DNA of 48,789 nt from Candidatus Latescibacterota bacterium (GTDB taxonomy: Bacteria; Latescibacterota; UBA2968; GCA-2709665), in contig JAGWBX010000044.1 of the NCBI GenBank assembly GCA_021295655.1, positions 33,909 through 82,697 on the forward strand. Direction: 5' to 3'. Positions 45,265-48,789 of this stretch are shown piece by piece (position 1 is the stretch's first letter; every line of letters starts with the position of its first letter). Below the pieces are notes generated by a model, which was given only the letters and a program-made list of their open reading frames with translations, searched no databases and was not told the origin of the DNA. The position numbers and the translations under genes are program-made.

Positions 45265-46977
45265 CTAGAAACGGGATCGGAGCCGGCTCGTGCGCGCAAT
45301 GTCGACGTCCATCGTGTCTGGGTCTATGGCGACGGCGTAGCTCTGTTCGGCGGATCGGATCGTGACTTTGCCGTTTCTGACGTCGTTGAGGACGCGCTCA
45401 GGATCCCGTTCGTGCGGATCACCCCAGCCGCCTGCGCCCGCGAGTACGTGCCGCAGGCTGTCCCCTCTCTTCAGGCTGATCAGCGTCTTCGCGGGCAGCT
45501 TCCGGGATTCGGTGTGCGGGTTCAGGACGTTACTGGACGGGCACCCGGGCTTTCCGCCCGACAGGCCGTAGGCCCTGGAGTTATGACGATCCGAGCGGAT
45601 CTGCAGGGTCGCCAGTGTTTCCGTAAAGCGGTATTCCCGTACAATCGAGCAGGAACCGCGGTATTTGCCGGCTCCGCCTGTATCGGGCAGGAACCCGTAC
45701 TCGAGGATCTGAAGAGGATACTCTGCTTCTATGACTTCCGCGGGGTTGTTGGAGAAATTGACCACAATACTGGCGCAACCGTCAATTCCGTCCCGGTCCG
45801 GTCGGCCGCCCCAGCCACAGAAGAGGAACTCGAGAAAGACAAAGGGCGTCCGGTCAGTACGGTATCCCCCGATCGAGATTCCCGTGTCTCCTCCGACTTC
45901 GCAGGCGGGCACGATATGCGGCGCCAGTGGGGCGAGCGCGCCCATAATCGCATTGGCCAGTCGAAACCCGGTGAGGCCGCGGGCGGCCACGGGTGCGGGC
46001 GGCACCGGGTTGGCGATCGTTGCGGGCGGGACGTGGACGTCAATGGCGCGGAAGAAGCCGGAGTTGGTGGGGATATCCGTGCGCATGAGACAGCGCAGAC
46101 AGGCGTAAACCGCCGACCGGGTAAATGAAGCGACACAGTTGATGGCCCCCTTTACCTGCGGCGCGGTGCCGCTGAAGTCCACCGTCAGCGCGCTGCCCGC
46201 TACCTCGACTGCGACGGCGATTGGGATCGGACCAGGATCGATACCATCGTCGTCGAGCAGGTCCGTGAAGGTGAAGCGCCCGTCCGGCAGGGCGGCGATT
46301 TCCGCCCGCGTAAGGCGTTCGGCGTAATTCAGAAGCTCGGAAAATCCGCTCAGAAGGCGATCGTGACCTTGTTCCCCGGCGAGTGCGACGATCGCTCTCT
46401 CGCCGATGTGGCAGGCGGACAACTGGGCGCGAAGGTCACCGAGGGCGTTGCGGGGGATGCGGACGTTCCGTTCAATAAGGTCGTAGATAGCCTGGACAGG
46501 CTGGCCGGCGTCGTAGAGTTTGAGCGGCGGAATGCGCAGCCCCTCCTGATAGATCTCCGTGGAGTCGCAGGCGTTTCCGCCTGCAACCCGTCCGCCGATA
46601 TCCGTATGATGGGCGATTGCAGTCGCGAATCCGAGCAGTCGGGAGTCGACGAAAACCGGCTTGTAAATGTAGATGTCAGGCAGGTGTGTGCCACCTTCAT
46701 ACGGATCGTTGAGCAGAAAAACATCGCCTTCGTTAACAGCGTTGCCATACCTGTTAAGGACGGCGGCGAGCCCGTCCGGAAGGCTGCCCAGATGCAAGGG
46801 TAGACAGAGGCCCTGTGCAACCAGCCGGCCGTCGGGATCGCAGAATCCGGTGGAAAAGTCCATTGAGTTTCTGAGATTGGTCGAATAGGCCGTGCGAACG
46901 ACCGTGAGCGCCATGTCGTCCACGATGGATTCCAGCCTGTTTTTCAGGAGTTGGAGTTCGACGGATGTGTGTGTCAT
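45265..46977 (-). CDS. hyuB: Hydantoinase/oxoprolinase family subunit B
   Basis: 570 residues from ATG 46977. MTHTSVELQLLKNRLESIVD, DMALTVVRTAYSTNLRNSMD, FSTGFCDPDGRLVAQG and GDVFLLNDPYEGGTHLPDIY are the standard HyuB N-terminus; DFSGTAPQVKGAINC and GWGGRPDRDGIDGCAS mark the C-terminal half. It should complex with HyuA (43119) to hydrolyse a cyclic amide at the expense of ATP. The substrate (5-oxoproline, hydantoin or other) cannot be read. No strong ribosome site precedes the ATG. It shares strand and a 59-bp gap with the oxidoreductase gene upstream. Confidence 0.93.
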   Translation of the reverse strand: MTHTSVELQLLKNRLESIVDDMALTVVRTAYSTNLRNSMDFSTGFCDPDGRLVAQGLCLPLHLGSLPDGLAAVLNRYGNAVNEGDVFLLNDPYEGGTHLPDIYIYKPVFVDSRLLGFATAIAHHTDIGGRVAGGNACDSTEIYQEGLRIPPLKLYDAGQPVQAIYDLIERNVRIPRNALGDLRAQLSACHIGERAIVALAGEQGHDRLLSGFSELLNYAERLTRAEIAALPDGRFTFTDLLDDDGIDPGPIPIAVAVEVAGSALTVDFSGTAPQVKGAINCVASFTRSAVYACLRCLMRTDIPTNSGFFRAIDVHVPPATIANPVPPAPVAARGLTGFRLANAIMGALAPLAPHIVPACEVGGDTGISIGGYRTDRTPFVFLEFLFCGWGGRPDRDGIDGCASIVVNFSNNPAEVIEAEYPLQILEYGFLPDTGGAGKYRGSCSIVREYRFTETLATLQIRSDRHNSRAYGLSGGKPGCPSSNVLNPHTESRKLPAKTLISLKRGDSLRHVLAGAGGWGDPHERDPERVLNDVRNGKVTIRSAEQSYAVAIDPDTMDVDIARTSRLRSRF

Positions 46978-47036
46978 TGGCAATAGAAGGTGAGGCGCGA
47001 GCCGGAACTGCGGGACGCTGAACGATGGCGGAAAGA

Positions 47037-48224
47037 CTACAGCGGCGGTCGGTAGACGCTGGACGGGGGGTCAGATTCCGGAATCTGCAGTGTGTCCCAG
47101 AAGTCTGTCCCGGAAAACGGAGTTCGTCTCAGATCGGGAATTGCAATGTGGGCGCCGCCCAGATCCGATGAGCGTGCCGCGATGATGCCCGGCAGGGCAT
47201 ATTCGATTGCGCGGTAGACGTCAATGGAAGCGGGTCGATCGCTCAGAAGGTTGTCCGTGAATTGTCCGGCGACTTTCAAATCCGTTCCCCCGTGGCCGCC
47301 GGTTGCGTCGTCTACGGCGGACCTGCTGACCGGCAGAACTCTCCAGCCTTCACTGTGACTGCAACCGCTGTCGAAATAACGGGTGCATTCTTCATACGTA
47401 AACATCTCCGCGCTCCCTTCGGTTCCGAAGAGCCTGTAGCGGTGCTCGGAGGGACGAACTGTGTTGAGGGTAACCATTATTTTGATAAGGGTGCCCTTCT
47501 GTGTGTGAAACAGGGCGATCTGGCCGTCGGATCTCAGTGGCGCTTCCCTGCAGCGCCAGGGGGCGCTCAGACAGGTCACTGAAACGGCGCGGTCGTCCAG
47601 GATCTCCAGGAGCGGGCCCAGGTCGTGGGTCAGATACTGGATGGGGGGCTGGTCTGCCCGCCATATTGGTCTTGCATTCACGGCTCCCGCGGACCGCGCC
47701 TGGTGAGGCGACAGACGTTTCCCGTCAGGCGTGAAGAGCGTTTCCGGCAGGTAGTGAAGGTATTCGGCTTCGGCGATGGAGACAGGTCCGAGGCGGTCTT
47801 CCAGGATCCACTTGCGCCAATACGGCACAAATCCGGCGTAACAGGCATTCTCGGCCAGCATGTATGTCAATCCGGTGCGTTCCACGGTGTCGCGAAGGCG
47901 TATCAGTTCGTGTTCCGTGTCTGCGCCCGGGACTTCCGAGAGAACGTGACAGCCGGCTTCCAGTGCCATGCAGGCGTGCTCGACCTGGCGTCTGCCGTTG
48001 CTGGCAATGACCACGGCGTCGGGCTTGCGTTCCAGGAGATCGTCGTATTCCGCCAGCAGTTCGGTTGACGAACCATGTCTGTCCACCAGGACGCGTGCCT
48101 GATCCCGGTAATAGGGAAAACGGTCGCAGGCGGCAACGACTTCCGCATGATCCAGTGCCAGGAAGTTGCGCAGATGGGCAATGCCCCGCCGCAGTCCAAG
48201 AACGCCGACACTGATCTTTTCCAT
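47037..48224 (-). CDS. Gfo/Idh/MocA-family NAD(P)-dependent oxidoreductase
   Basis: 395 residues from ATG 48224. Rossmann start KISVGVLGLRRGIAHLRNFL (unusual: GLRRG for the usual GxGxxG), CDRFPYYRDQ, DAVVIASNGRRQVEHACMAL, EAGCHVLSEVPGAD with the cofactor-site E-V-P in place of the common EKP, and LAENACYAGF. The C-terminal domain includes GTEGSAEMFTYEECTRYFDS. Family members oxidise or reduce sugars and sugar-like polyols; several marine lineages have many. The usual catalytic Lys of EKP is replaced by Val, so activity may differ. CGGGAA is about 10 nt before the ATG. Confidence 0.85.
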   Translation of the reverse strand: MEKISVGVLGLRRGIAHLRNFLALDHAEVVAACDRFPYYRDQARVLVDRHGSSTELLAEYDDLLERKPDAVVIASNGRRQVEHACMALEAGCHVLSEVPGADTEHELIRLRDTVERTGLTYMLAENACYAGFVPYWRKWILEDRLGPVSIAEAEYLHYLPETLFTPDGKRLSPHQARSAGAVNARPIWRADQPPIQYLTHDLGPLLEILDDRAVSVTCLSAPWRCREAPLRSDGQIALFHTQKGTLIKIMVTLNTVRPSEHRYRLFGTEGSAEMFTYEECTRYFDSGCSHSEGWRVLPVSRSAVDDATGGHGGTDLKVAGQFTDNLLSDRPASIDVYRAIEYALPGIIAARSSDLGGAHIAIPDLRRTPFSGTDFWDTLQIPESDPPSSVYRPPL

Positions 48225-48671
48225 CGGTACAGATTCCCGGGTAACGTGGCTTTCGGTCGCGTCATGACTGGAACAGACGCGGCGGAACGCCGTGGACGGC
48301 GACGTGGATCCGGAAGCGGATTTCCACGCATACGGCGGTCTTCCTTTCAGGCTAATATAATATATGGAAGAGATGGCGGATGTCATTGGAAAAATCGGGG
48401 GAACGATTTGGATACACCGTCGTTCTAAATGGTGTAGCGCGAGGGATGGGCGGCAGACGTCCTTGAGGAAAAAAGCGTGCAATTACGCCAATGGTTTCTT
48501 CCCGTAGATTTCTTGCGGGAGCGGGGTGGGGGCGGTAAAATCCCGGCGGCCGACCCCCACCCCATCGTCGTTGTATGATCGTGAAAACGCCGACAGAACG
48601 AGATGTCGTGGGCGGTGACGCAACCGTCGTCGTCGGCCGCCGCAACTCCAGCACCGGTAAGGAGGTCAATC
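48225..48671. other. Divergent intergenic region with a G-rich/C-rich inverted repeat
   Basis: No gene supported. Contains GGGGTGGGGG (48523-48532) and its complement CCCCCACCCC (48554-48563), which could form a hairpin or compete with G-quadruplex formation. AAGGAGGT at about 48658-48665 belongs to the next gene. Confidence 0.5.
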
Positions 48672-48789
48672 ATGATCGGGCGTCACTTGATGTCAGCGAT
48701 TCTTATCAGTCTGTTCTCGTGCGGGATCGCGAGCGGTCAGGAGTATTTCGGTAAGAACAAGGTAACGTATGACGATTACGACTGGCATT
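48672..48789 (+). CDS. Secreted protein N-terminus, TolB/peptidase-MA-like (partial, runs off right edge)
   Basis: 39 codons visible from ATG 48672, with AAGGAGGT at good spacing. Signal peptide MIGRHLMSAILISLFSCGIA with cleavage near SGQ, then EYFGKNKVTYDDYDWH. 'YFGKNKV-Y-D-DW' immediately after a signal peptide is typical of bacterial secreted proteins combining peptidase-MA-like and TolB-type beta-propeller domains. Only the first residues are seen, so the assignment is tentative. Confidence 0.55.
   Translation, partial: MIGRHLMSAILISLFSCGIASGQEYFGKNKVTYDDYDWH

Noticed and set aside
48352-48669. Minus-strand frames in the 48225-48671 gap
   Set aside because: Compositionally biased, no ribosome site, no recognisable family; considered chance.

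Overview
The window is moderately GC-rich bacterial DNA with dense, mostly minus-strand operons. Three tandem or near-tandem phytanoyl-CoA dioxygenase (PhyH) genes, a CxPxR sulfatase, a Tat-type heparinase II/III lipoprotein, an RraA-like protein and a Gfo/Idh/MocA oxidoreductase resemble the gene content of marine or particle-associated polysaccharide degraders such as Latescibacterota or Poribacteria. That placement is inferred from gene content; no rRNA or other marker gene is present. No tRNA, CRISPR array or complete IS was seen.

Layout. 1-530: a BlaI/MecI repressor running off the left edge, with a perfect 20-bp operator palindrome at its promoter. 1130-4177: heparinase-like lipoprotein. 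4312-10851 (minus): class III aminotransferase, 3-hydroxyacyl-CoA dehydrogenase, three PhyH genes, a methyltransferase fragment and an RraA-like protein. 11140-12504: sulfatase. 12637-14578 (minus): thiC with a TPP riboswitch and terminator. 14587-19360 (minus): circularly permuted ATP-grasp, ammonium transporter, alpha-E protein and transglutaminase in one operon. 19451-28659: a signalling block (STAS, broken antiporter, response-regulator/PP2C phosphatase, RsbW-like kinase, periplasmic binding protein, histidine kinase) flanked by two related lipoprotein genes, one frameshifted. 28903-34230 (minus): a broken small membrane protein, a broken archaeal-type aspS and valS. 34245-37886 (minus): ECF sigma factor, anti-sigma factor and three Spy/CpxP-like LTxxQ proteins. 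38062-40298 (minus): ilvB with its own promoter, leader peptide, attenuator and terminator. 40539-48789: UVR-motif protein, AzgA-type purine permease, convergent hyuA and hyuB, a Gfo/Idh/MocA oxidoreductase and the start of a secreted protein.

The most interesting signal is a set of three leader-peptide attenuators, before aspS, valS and ilvB. Each has a short leader ORF with candidate regulatory codons (Asn/His, Val/Asn, and Val/Leu/Ile), then a segment inside the last leader codons that is complementary to the 5' arm of a following terminator hairpin. In the aspS leader this complementarity is a perfect 11 bp and lies just downstream of a run of Asn and His codons, the geometry expected for classical attenuation. 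Asn codons fit an archaeal-type, possibly non-discriminating, aspartyl-tRNA synthetase. The aspS gene itself carries an in-frame TAG and a frameshift.

Other unexplained structure: a dispersed intergenic repeat of about 140 bp in three copies (5989, 20121, 41555) with a conserved hairpin; PhyH proteins that lack a canonical HxD iron motif; an ammonium transporter inserted into the ATP-grasp/alpha-E/transglutaminase cassette; and four genes with disabling lesions. Two of the lesions are in homopolymers and could be assembly errors.
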